Shown here: piece after piece, positions 36,890 to 44,692 of the stretch
How the letters are laid out: every line of letters begins with the position of its first letter
Numbering within the stretch: position 1 is the first letter of the stretch
Assembly: GCF_019977315.1 (NCBI RefSeq)
Contig: NZ_AP024652.1
Span: 1,364,001 to 1,428,000 of the forward strand
DNA from: Arthrobacter sp. StoSoilB22
GTDB taxonomy: Bacteria; Actinomycetota; Actinomycetes; Actinomycetales; Micrococcaceae
Length of the DNA stretch: 64,000 nucleotides
Direction: 5' to 3'
Translations under genes and position numbers: made by a program
The notes under the pieces: generated by a model
Database searches by the model: none
What the model saw: the letters and a program-made list of their open reading frames with translations, nothing else
What the model was told of the DNA's origin: nothing

Positions 36890-38509
36890 TCAAAGAGATC
36901 GGGAAGTAATGGTGAAGTCCGTGTCGCCGCCCGTGCTGAACACCGAGGAGGCCGCACTATCCCAGTCCGGGAAGAACGTGTCAGAAAGAGCCACGTCGCC
37001 ACCCTCGGCGAAGACTTCCACGGAGGATGAGTCCAGGAGGATGGTGAGATGGACCTTGGTGCCGGGGGAGGGCAGCGCCACTTCATGAAACGGGCTGAAC
37101 TTAGGGGAGAAGTTAGTGGTCCCGGCCTGTGAACGGTCCACCCTCACAGTCCCACTCTCCTTGTTATAGGAGACGCGCAGCCCGGACTCGGAGCCTGGTG
37201 AGTGCCGGAGGAGAACGCCTGCCTCGCGCGCCGACGTCAGGTCCATGTCCAGCTCGATCAACTGGGTGCGCCGGTGGAAGTCCTGGCCGAGGTCCTTGAT
37301 TGCGGAGCCGACGGTGAGGTTTTTGCTCTTCACTTCACCGGCGCGTTCCATCGTTCCCCGGGCCACTCCGGCTATGGAGGATCGCAACTCAAACCTCTTC
37401 CCGCCCCGAACCAGGGTGAGTTCACGGGGAATCGCCATGGAACCGCGCCACGGTGTGGTGGGCACGTCCTGGGCATAGTCCCAGTTGCCCATCCACCCCA
37501 CGAGTACGGGTTTGTCCCCGGGTGCCCCGGAAATGGAGTTTGCGGCATAGTAGTCGGCGCCGTGGTCCAGCCACTGGGATTCGTCGAGCGGCGCGTCGGG
37601 AGCGGCCGCATCCTCGGCGGTAAAGCGTGTCCCATCGAATTCGCCCACGAAGTACTGCATGCCCGAGCCGCCTGCAATGCCGCCGGGGTTGATGCTCAGC
37701 AGCATGACCCACTTCTTGGCAGTGGAGTCCTCCACATCCATCTGCAGGAGTTCGGGTACTTCCCAGAGCCCTCCCTGTGCGCCGACGCCGGAGAAATCGC
37801 TCAGGTACTCCCAGCGGAGGAGGTTGGTGGACTTGAACAATTTCACTACCTGGGCGTCGGCCACCACGGTGGTCATCACCCAGTAGCGGCCTGGCTCGTA
37901 CCAAGTGATTTTGGGGTCACGGAAGTTGTTGTTGGTGGGTGTCAGGTTCAGGACCGGGTTTCCCTGGTACTTCTGCCAGGTCATGCCGTTGTCCACGCTG
38001 AACGCCACCGACTGGGCCTGCGCGCCTTGGGGCAGCACGCCGTTCTTGCCGTAGGCGCTGGTGTAGAGGGCCACCATGGGTGGATTCTCCGCCGACCCGA
38101 GTCCCGAGGCGTTGTTCTTGTCCATCACGATGCAGCCGGAGAAGATCTCTTCCTCCGGGCTTGCCTCCATGGCTACGGGTTGCTGCTCCCAATGGACCAG
38201 ATCAGTGCTGGTGGAGTGGCCCCAGGACATATTGCCCCACGAGTTTCCGCGGGGGTTGTACTGGTAAAACGCGTGATAGGTACCGTCGTGATAAACGAGG
38301 CCGTTGGGGTCGTTGAGCCAGTTCTTTTCAGCCGTCAGGTGGGCCACGGGCCGCCACGGATCCGACGCGGACGGGCGGGGCCCGCCCGGGGCGGGGACCG
38401 GCGTCGGGCCTTCAGCCTGTGTGCAGGACGCTGCGGAGAAGGCGACCACGACGGCGGCACTTGCGGCCAGCATTTGGCGACGCGAAAGGTGGGGGCTGGG
38501 AAAAGTCAT
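36890..38509 (-). CDS. Glycoside hydrolase family 32 fructanase (levanase/inulinase-like) lipoprotein
   Basis: 539 residues. The N-terminus has a twin-arginine motif SRRQML and a lipobox AASC at Cys29, so it is probably exported folded and lipid-anchored. GH32 five-bladed propeller motifs are WLNDPNG with the nucleophile Asp, FRDPK, and WEVPEL where most relatives have ECP. A C-terminal beta-sandwich follows. It likely releases fructose from levan or sucrose. It follows the GH68 levansucrase by 93 bp on the same strand, so the two may form a synthesis and reuse pair. Confidence 0.88.
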   Translation of the reverse strand: MTFPSPHLSRRQMLAASAAVVVAFSAASCTQAEGPTPVPAPGGPRPSASDPWRPVAHLTAEKNWLNDPNGLVYHDGTYHAFYQYNPRGNSWGNMSWGHSTSTDLVHWEQQPVAMEASPEEEIFSGCIVMDKNNASGLGSAENPPMVALYTSAYGKNGVLPQGAQAQSVAFSVDNGMTWQKYQGNPVLNLTPTNNNFRDPKITWYEPGRYWVMTTVVADAQVVKLFKSTNLLRWEYLSDFSGVGAQGGLWEVPELLQMDVEDSTAKKWVMLLSINPGGIAGGSGMQYFVGEFDGTRFTAEDAAAPDAPLDESQWLDHGADYYAANSISGAPGDKPVLVGWMGNWDYAQDVPTTPWRGSMAIPRELTLVRGGKRFELRSSIAGVARGTMERAGEVKSKNLTVGSAIKDLGQDFHRRTQLIELDMDLTSAREAGVLLRHSPGSESGLRVSYNKESGTVRVDRSQAGTTNFSPKFSPFHEVALPSPGTKVHLTILLDSSSVEVFAEGGDVALSDTFFPDWDSAASSVFSTGGDTDFTITSRSL

Positions 38510-38602
38510 GGGGGAGATCCTGGGGGTTTGGGGGTGGCAGGGGTGCCGGTCCCCGCGGGACCAGTCACCCCTGCCGTGGCCTGAGGGCCGAGGTGTTACT
38601 GC

Positions 38603-40201
38603 TTACTTGTAGAGGCCTTCGCCGCCAACACGGACGTTGGTGGGAAGGTAGCCGAACGGCCCAAGACCGTTCTTGCCGAAGCTGCGATCAACCTGGGTCA
38701 CGCCGGCCTTGAAATTCATCTTCACGGTGGGTGACAGGGAGCCGCCGCGGACGCCGTCCACATTGTCAATGAACGACTGGACGAGCCCGCCGGGCTGGAC
38801 GTAGTGCGAGTAGGCCTGGAACTGACGGCCGTTCTGGCGAGGGTCCGGACCCTCCGGTGCGTTGGCCGGCATGTTCAGGTCCGTGGGGGAGCCCAGGGCC
38901 AGGCCGCTGTTGTTGACCGGCTGGTAGTCGGAGCGGATACCGTTGCCGACAAAGCCGTAGACGCCGTCCGGTCCGCGCATTCCATCTGCGTACGTGAACT
39001 GGTGGCTGATGGTGAACAGATAGTACTTGTTCTTGCCGTTCTCGTTCTGGATGAAGATCTGCGGACGCTCAGTCTGATCGTTCACGCAGTTGGCGGAAAG
39101 GATGGGAGGCAGGAAGCTCCACTTGGTGAGGTCCTTGTTGTCCGCAACGGCGAGTCCCACGTTGGCAGTCTGGTACCAGGCCCCGGTGCTGTTGACCTGG
39201 GCCACGGTCTCGGCGTTGGGATCGCCCGGTTGGTAGCCAAGGTCTTCCTGCTTGCACTTGTAGGAGCCGCGGGTGCCGCCGGTGTTGCCTTCGAAGACCA
39301 TGAAAGTCTTGCCCGGGTGGGCGGGGTCCGCGAAGGTGTACGGGTCACGGAATGCGAAGCCGGGGTTCTGGGCTTTGTTCTGGTACAGCTTTCCGTCCGG
39401 TTCCAGCAGCTTGGTGTGCTGGAAGCCGTCGAAGCTCACGCCGTCCTTGGTGGCATGGATGGTACCCAGTGCCTTGGCGATCGCGGCGTCCGGAGCGATA
39501 CCGCCACCGCCGGCGTTCCGTTCGGCGACGTCGTAGAACGTGGTGGCCGTGTAGAAGACGTTGATTTTGTTGCCCTGCATGAGGCGCGTGGAACCGGACC
39601 ACTCCGTATTCCCGATGGACGTGTTGTCCAGGAACAGGTGTCCGCCGTAGTTCCATTTATCCTTGGCAGGATCGGCGTTGGTCTTGCGGAAGAAGTAGCC
39701 GATCCTGGCGTTCCAGTGGCGCTGGTCGAAGCCGTAGCCGGCGTTCCGGTCAGCAACCAGGGAGAAGATGACGTCCCAGCCCTTGTAGCTGATCTGGTTG
39801 GCGTTCTCGTCCGTCAGGGACCACGTGTCCCAAACCCACACGTCCTCGTTCATGGCCGGGAAGTCCTTGGGGATTTCCGGCATGGTGACGTTGGGGCTCA
39901 TGGAGTTCTGCCCGGGGGCAACGTTGGGGTTGCTCTGGGCCATGATCTGCTTGGCGTCGGCTCGCGTCCACTTGGACGTGAAATCTGCCGCTGGATCATA
40001 TGCCTGCTGTGTATGGGTGGTCGGCAGTGGGAAGCCGGGCGTTGGCGCCGGCATGGTGCTCGAGGGCGGATCCGCCGGGAGGTTGGCCTGCGCGGCTGGC
40101 GCTACCAACAGGATGCTGCCGGCCACACCGGCCGCTGCTGCGACGGCTACTGCCTGCCGTAACCGGCGGCGCGGCCGTGGAGGGGTTGAGTGCGTGTTCA
40201 T
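38603..40201 (-). CDS. Levansucrase, glycoside hydrolase family 68
   Basis: 532 residues from ATG 40201; an upstream extension of 58 codons in frame looks non-coding. A signal peptide with an Arg-rich start and Ala-rich core ends at about AAQA-N, so it is secreted. GH68 motifs: VWDTWSL with the nucleophile Asp, EWSGSTRL, FRDPYTF with the transition-state Asp, and a later Glu-containing segment (TERPQIF). It builds levan from sucrose outside the cell. A LacI-type dyad lies about 270 bp upstream of the start. Confidence 0.92.
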   Translation of the reverse strand: MNTHSTPPRPRRRLRQAVAVAAAAGVAGSILLVAPAAQANLPADPPSSTMPAPTPGFPLPTTHTQQAYDPAADFTSKWTRADAKQIMAQSNPNVAPGQNSMSPNVTMPEIPKDFPAMNEDVWVWDTWSLTDENANQISYKGWDVIFSLVADRNAGYGFDQRHWNARIGYFFRKTNADPAKDKWNYGGHLFLDNTSIGNTEWSGSTRLMQGNKINVFYTATTFYDVAERNAGGGGIAPDAAIAKALGTIHATKDGVSFDGFQHTKLLEPDGKLYQNKAQNPGFAFRDPYTFADPAHPGKTFMVFEGNTGGTRGSYKCKQEDLGYQPGDPNAETVAQVNSTGAWYQTANVGLAVADNKDLTKWSFLPPILSANCVNDQTERPQIFIQNENGKNKYYLFTISHQFTYADGMRGPDGVYGFVGNGIRSDYQPVNNSGLALGSPTDLNMPANAPEGPDPRQNGRQFQAYSHYVQPGGLVQSFIDNVDGVRGGSLSPTVKMNFKAGVTQVDRSFGKNGLGPFGYLPTNVRVGGEGLYK

Positions 40202-40469
40202 GCTTACTCTTCTCGCGGAGTGTTGGACTTCGTGGAGTGGGGCGCATGCCCTGACCCCCGGTTGGGGGTTTCTGTACTCAGGCGTCCGTCGATCCGCTGG
40301 AGGCGTCACCGAGGGACGCCATCGTTTCGAGGAGCGGCGGAGCCATGGAGATGTCCGCCGCGGTGGTTCCGGCACGTCGACTTACCGGAACACTCTCCAC
40401 GCTAGACACGTGTTAGGTCCGAAATCAAAGGGCGTTTCGCCCGACCTTGCAGTTACCGGCAGGTATGTG

Positions 40470-40483
40470 CGCAAGCGCTTACA
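40470..40483. promoter_or_regulatory. LacI-type operator-like dyad upstream of levansucrase
   Basis: CGCAAGCGCTTACA has the core AAGCGCTT, a perfect palindrome typical of LacI-family sites. It lies in the 411-bp gap 40202-40612, which has no gene I can support and otherwise shows AT-richer stretches near 40540-40570. Confidence 0.45.
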
Positions 40484-40612
40484 TTGCCAACATGCGCGCG
40501 TGGCACAATAGCCGGGCGGGAATCAAATGTTTCGTCACACATCAGATTTATTCTGTGAATTTACTGTGCGTTTACCTTCCCGCCGAGGTGGCCGGGACCT
40601 GCCATGGCAAAC

Positions 40613-40647
40613 AAAAAAGCGGGGCCGCCATGAAGTGGCGGCCCCGC
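40613..40647 (-). terminator. Intrinsic terminator of the purine nucleoside phosphorylase gene
   Basis: A perfect 12-bp stem (40619-40630 with 40636-40647, 5-nt loop) is followed on the minus strand by TTTTTT. It lies 16 nt after the stop. Confidence 0.95.
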
Positions 40648-40662
40648 GATCCGGCTGGACTG

Positions 40663-41481
40663 CTAGAGCTTGGCGATGATCTCCGCCAGCAGTTTGGATA
40701 TGCGCTTGCCCGCTGCCTGGCCGGCTTCCAGGACTTCCGCGTGGCTCAAAGGAACAGGGCTGATGCCGGCTGCCAGGTTGGTGACCAGGGAGATACCGAA
40801 AACTTCCATGCCCGCGTGCCGGCCGGCAATGGCTTCCAAAGCGGTGGACATGCCCACCAGGTCTGCGCCGATCCGCTTGGCGTACTGGACCTCCGCCGGC
40901 GTCTCGTAGTGGGGGCCTGTGAACTGCGCGTACACGCCTTCCTGGAGGGAGGGGTCAACCTCGCGGGCGAGGTCACGGATCCGTGAGGAGTAGAGGTCCG
41001 TGAGGTCAACGAACGTTGCGCCTTCAAGCGGGGAAGTGGCGGTGAGGTTGATGTGGTCGCTGATCAGTACCGGCGTACCCGGGGTCCAGTCCTCATTGAG
41101 CCCGCCGCAACCGTTGGTCAGCACCAGAGTTTTGCAGCCGGCAGCTGCGGCTGTGCGAACGCCGTGCACCACCGATCGTACGCCGCGGCCTTCGTAATAG
41201 TGCGTTCGTGCCCCCAGAACGAGGGCGCGTTTGCCTTCCTTGGTGAGGACGGAGCGGATGGTGCCAACATGGCCCACCACTGCTGGCTTGTGGAAACCGG
41301 GAACCTCGGATGCGTTCAGGGTGGCCGTGGTTTCGCCGATCAGATCGGCGGCTTCCGCCCACCCGGATCCGAGCACCAGTGCTACGTCATGGGATTCGAC
41401 GCCGGTCTCCGCGGCGATGAAGTCCGCGGCTGCCTTCGCGGCCTCAAAAGGGTCAGTGTTCATCAGCTCAGTGTTACTCAC
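40663..41481 (-). CDS. Purine-nucleoside phosphorylase
   Basis: 272 residues from GTG 41481; an ATG 18 nt further in is equally possible. ALVLGSGWAEAADLIG, HYYEGRGV, LTNGCGGLNEDW and QFTGPHYETPAE are signatures of the trimeric PNP family. It cleaves inosine and guanosine with phosphate for purine salvage. It has a strong terminator. It is divergent from the LpdA-like gene (~100 bp between), as in other actinobacteria where phosphosugar mutase, PNP and lpdA lie close together. Confidence 0.95.
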   Translation of the reverse strand: MSNTELMNTDPFEAAKAAADFIAAETGVESHDVALVLGSGWAEAADLIGETTATLNASEVPGFHKPAVVGHVGTIRSVLTKEGKRALVLGARTHYYEGRGVRSVVHGVRTAAAAGCKTLVLTNGCGGLNEDWTPGTPVLISDHINLTATSPLEGATFVDLTDLYSSRIRDLAREVDPSLQEGVYAQFTGPHYETPAEVQYAKRIGADLVGMSTALEAIAGRHAGMEVFGISLVTNLAAGISPVPLSHAEVLEAGQAAGKRISKLLAEIIAKL

Positions 41482-41585
41482 TGGTACAAGCTACCCTGTG
41501 GCCGCAGGTCTTTGGTAGGGATACCAGAGCGGGTGAGGGTGTGCTGAGTGGCAGCCGACGTCGCGATGAGCGAGAATTGAGGATT

Positions 41586-42995
41586 GTGACCACCCAAGTT
41601 GACTTCAGTGCCCCCCGTATCGCGATCCTGGGAGGTGGTCCCGGCGGATATGAAGCTGCCATGGTGGCTGCCTCGCTCGGCGCCCACGTCACCATCGTAG
41701 AGCGGGCGGGCCTCGGCGGCTCAGCCGTGCTGACCGACGTCGTGCCTTCCAAGACCCTGATTGCCACCGCCGACCTCATGACCCGCGTCGGTGAGGCGGA
41801 TGAGCTGGGAGTGAAGTTCGACGGCGACGGCACGGCTTCGAAGCCCCGCGCCGACCTCAAGCACATCAACGATCGCGTCCTGAACCTTGCCCATGGGCAG
41901 TCCGAGGACATTCGTGCCGGCCTCGAGCGCCTGGGCGTGGAGATTGTCATCGGTTCGGGCAAACTTCTGGACAACAACACCATCGAGGTCCTCACCATTG
42001 ATGGCACCCGCACTATTGATGCCGACGCTATCCTGCTGGCCGTTGGCGCCCACCCCCGTGAACTGCCCACGGCCAAGCCCGACGGCGAACGCATCCTGAA
42101 CTGGGCCCAGATCTACAACCTGGACGAGCTCCCCGAAGAATTGATTGTTGTGGGTTCGGGCGTCACTGGTGCCGAATTCGCCTCCGCCTACAACGGTTTG
42201 GGTTCCAAGGTGACGCTGATTTCCAGCCGTGACCAGGTTCTCCCCGGCGAGGACACGGACGCCGCGAAGCTGCTGGAAGGCGTCTTCGAGCGTCGCGGCG
42301 TGCGGGTGCTGTCCAAGTCCCGCGCCAACGCAGTGGAGCGGACGGACGACGGCGTTAAGGTCACCTTGGGTGACGGATCGATCGTGACAGGTACGCACTG
42401 CCTGGTGTGTGTTGGTTCCATCCCCAACACTGCCGGCATCGGCCTTGAAGAAGCAGGCGTGACCCTCACGGAGTCCGGGCACATCAAGGTGGACGGCGTT
42501 TCCCGCACCACCGCCCCCAACATTTACGCTGCCGGCGACTGCACTGGTGTCTTCGCCCTGGCATCCGTTGCAGCCATGCAGGGCCGCATCGCGATTGCAC
42601 ACTTCATGGGTGATGGCGTGAAGCCGCTGAAGCTCAACCAGGTGGCCTCCAACATCTTCACGTCCCCCGAAATCGCCTCCGTGGGCGTCTCCGAAGCCGA
42701 CCTCGCATCCGGCAAGTACCAGGGCGACGTGGTGATGTTGTCCCTGCTCAGCAACGCCCGCGCCAAGATGCGCAACACCAAGGATGGCTTCGTCAAGATC
42801 ATTGCCCGCAAGGGATCCGGCACCGTGATCGGTGGCGTGGTGGTGGGTCCGAACGCATCCGAACTCATCTTCCCGATCTCCGTGGCCGTGACGCAGAAAC
42901 TCCACGTGGACGATGTGGCCAGTGCATTCACTGTCTACCCGTCGCTGACCGGCTCCATTTCCGAGGCCGCCCGGCGCCTTCACGTACACATGTAG
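41586..42995 (+). CDS. NAD(P)H-quinone dehydrogenase, LpdA type
   Basis: 469 residues from GTG 41586; the frame extends 15 codons upstream without a good site. It is a pyridine nucleotide-disulfide reductase fold: IAILGGGPGGYEAA, later IYAAGDCTGVF, and a dimerisation domain. The usual redox motif CxxxxC is replaced by GLGGSAVLTDV, as in M. tuberculosis LpdA (Rv3303c), so it cannot be lipoamide dehydrogenase and probably reduces quinones. A hairpin terminator follows at 43051. Confidence 0.9.
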   Translation: MTTQVDFSAPRIAILGGGPGGYEAAMVAASLGAHVTIVERAGLGGSAVLTDVVPSKTLIATADLMTRVGEADELGVKFDGDGTASKPRADLKHINDRVLNLAHGQSEDIRAGLERLGVEIVIGSGKLLDNNTIEVLTIDGTRTIDADAILLAVGAHPRELPTAKPDGERILNWAQIYNLDELPEELIVVGSGVTGAEFASAYNGLGSKVTLISSRDQVLPGEDTDAAKLLEGVFERRGVRVLSKSRANAVERTDDGVKVTLGDGSIVTGTHCLVCVGSIPNTAGIGLEEAGVTLTESGHIKVDGVSRTTAPNIYAAGDCTGVFALASVAAMQGRIAIAHFMGDGVKPLKLNQVASNIFTSPEIASVGVSEADLASGKYQGDVVMLSLLSNARAKMRNTKDGFVKIIARKGSGTVIGGVVVGPNASELIFPISVAVTQKLHVDDVASAFTVYPSLTGSISEAARRLHVHM

Positions 42996-43050
42996 CTCCG
43001 CCGCTTGCGCCCGTTGGCCTGCCCAGGTGCGGGTGGACGCGAGCGCGCCG

Positions 43051-43096
43051 GAAAGCTGCGAGACCGCGGTTCCGGACCGGCGATTTCGCAGCTTTT
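43051..43096. terminator. Imperfect bidirectional hairpin between lpdA and the FAD/BFD gene
   Basis: AAAGCTGCGA (43052-43061) pairs with TCGCAGCTTT (43086-43095), and the inner bases (ACCGCGGTTCCGGACCGGCGAT) partly pair too, with TTTT at the outer edge on the plus strand. It lies between two convergent genes. Confidence 0.6.
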
Positions 43097-43129
43097 CAGG
43101 GTGCTGGCGGCTGTTCGGCGTATAAGGAG

Positions 43130-44692
43130 TTATGCGGCAGCCGCTTGGAAGTGTTTTTCGATGATCCCCTTGATGTCCTCGTGGCACCCTCCGCAGCCTG
43201 TTCCTGCGCGGGTTGCCTTCGATACCTCGGCCACGGAAGAGCAGCCCTCCACCACGGAGTCCTCGATGCTGGCCGCGCTCACTCCGGCACAACGGCAGAC
43301 GGTCCGCTGGGGATCGTTGCTGGTGGCCCCGGAATCCAGCTGGTCTGGTCCGTCGAGCCTGAGCAGCAAGGACCGGTCAGCGGGCAGCTCCGAGGAGCGC
43401 TCGAACAGAACCACCAGCTCAGCGGCTGTCCGGGGCATGCCCACGGCAACCAGGCCTTCAAGCACTCCGCCGCGTGTGGTCATCTTGACGTAGCGGCCGT
43501 GTTCCGGATCAGCCCATTGGGAAATCTGCCTGCGGGCGCGCCCGGACGCGGCCCCGGCTTCCAGCAACTCCTCGTCCCAGGGATCGGCCTGGTTGTCTCC
43601 TGCCACTGCCAGGTTGACGCCGCGGGCCTTGAGGACAATGACGCCGGGCTTCTCCTTCGGTAGTGCTTCCAAAGCATCTGCGGCAATCTGGCCATCACGG
43701 GCCAGGACCACGAGGTACTCGGCCAACCATTCGGCCTGCCGCCAGCCCGGACCGACGAGGCCCGAGGGGCCGGAAGCAGTCCGGCAATCAACGCACGCGG
43801 CGTCAGGGCAGCGAACTTCGGCGCAGTCGCCGATCGCGAACATGTGGGGCTCGTGATAAGTCCGGAGATGATGGTCCACAAGGATACCGGCGCCGGTAGG
43901 GAGGCCACAGCCCTCCGCCAACTCGATACGGGGGCGCACACCACAGGACAACACCAGTAGGTCGCCGTCGATCGCCGAGCCGTCGTCGAGGAGCAATGCG
44001 GAGAAGCTGCCTCCGGGGCCGGCTGTCTCCACGCCTGTTGACCGTGCGTTGCCTGCCATCCGGACTCCACTGGCCCGCAAGCTGTTGGTAAGCACTGATC
44101 CGCTGCCGCGATCGATGCTCCTGCCCAGTGGGAAAGGACCGTTGTGAACCACCGTGGTCCGGGCGCCTTCTTCCGAGGCGGCCAAGGCAGTTTCCAAGCC
44201 GAGCACGCCACCACCCAGGACCACCACGCGTTTTCCACCGGTAACCGCAGCGCGAAGCACGGCAGCATCGCGCAGATCACGCAGGGTAGTCACCCCCGCC
44301 GGGAGCACAGGCCCGGAGGGATCCGGGTTGAGGCCGGTCAGGTTGGGAATCACGGGACGGGATCCGGTTGCGAACACCAGCCGGTCGTAGTGTTCAGTGC
44401 TGCCATCGGACAGCGCTACGTGCTGGCGGGCACGGTCGATTCTTTTGACTGTGACGCCCAACCGCACCTCTACGCCGTCGGACTCCAAGTCGGATGCATC
44501 AGCCATGGCCAAAGCCTGGGCGCTGGTGCGGCCGACTCCCAGTTCGGCGATCATCACGCGGTTATACGCGGCCTCGGTTTCCTGGCCCACTACCAGCAAC
44601 TGCACCAGCCCGGTGCGGACGGCGGGGAGCAGTTCGTCCACGAGCCGGGCAGCGACAGGCCCGAATCCAACAACAACAATGCGCTCGCTCAT
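43130..44692 (-). CDS. nasB: FAD/NAD(P) oxidoreductase with BFD-type [2Fe-2S] tail, probable nitrate reductase electron-transfer subunit
   Basis: 520 residues from ATG 44692, with AAGGAGG upstream; the start overlaps the stop of the nitrate reductase gene (ATGA). FAD domain IVVVGFGPVAARLV, NAD domain RVVVLGGGVLGLETA, and FAIGDCAEV near residue 340. The C-terminal ~50 residues contain CRCAGVSA and later GTGCGGCHED, a BFD-like four-cysteine site. It resembles the NirB N-terminal half plus BFD but has no siroheme domain. By position it passes electrons from NAD(P)H to the nitrate reductase. The symbol reflects role, not exact orthology. Confidence 0.8.
   Translation of the reverse strand: MSERIVVVGFGPVAARLVDELLPAVRTGLVQLLVVGQETEAAYNRVMIAELGVGRTSAQALAMADASDLESDGVEVRLGVTVKRIDRARQHVALSDGSTEHYDRLVFATGSRPVIPNLTGLNPDPSGPVLPAGVTTLRDLRDAAVLRAAVTGGKRVVVLGGGVLGLETALAASEEGARTTVVHNGPFPLGRSIDRGSGSVLTNSLRASGVRMAGNARSTGVETAGPGGSFSALLLDDGSAIDGDLLVLSCGVRPRIELAEGCGLPTGAGILVDHHLRTYHEPHMFAIGDCAEVRCPDAACVDCRTASGPSGLVGPGWRQAEWLAEYLVVLARDGQIAADALEALPKEKPGVIVLKARGVNLAVAGDNQADPWDEELLEAGAASGRARRQISQWADPEHGRYVKMTTRGGVLEGLVAVGMPRTAAELVVLFERSSELPADRSLLLRLDGPDQLDSGATSNDPQRTVCRCAGVSAASIEDSVVEGCSSVAEVSKATRAGTGCGGCHEDIKGIIEKHFQAAAA

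Noticed and set aside
41586..42995. Dihydrolipoamide dehydrogenase
   Set aside because: The redox CxxxxC motif is absent, so the LpdA-type quinone reductase call fits better.
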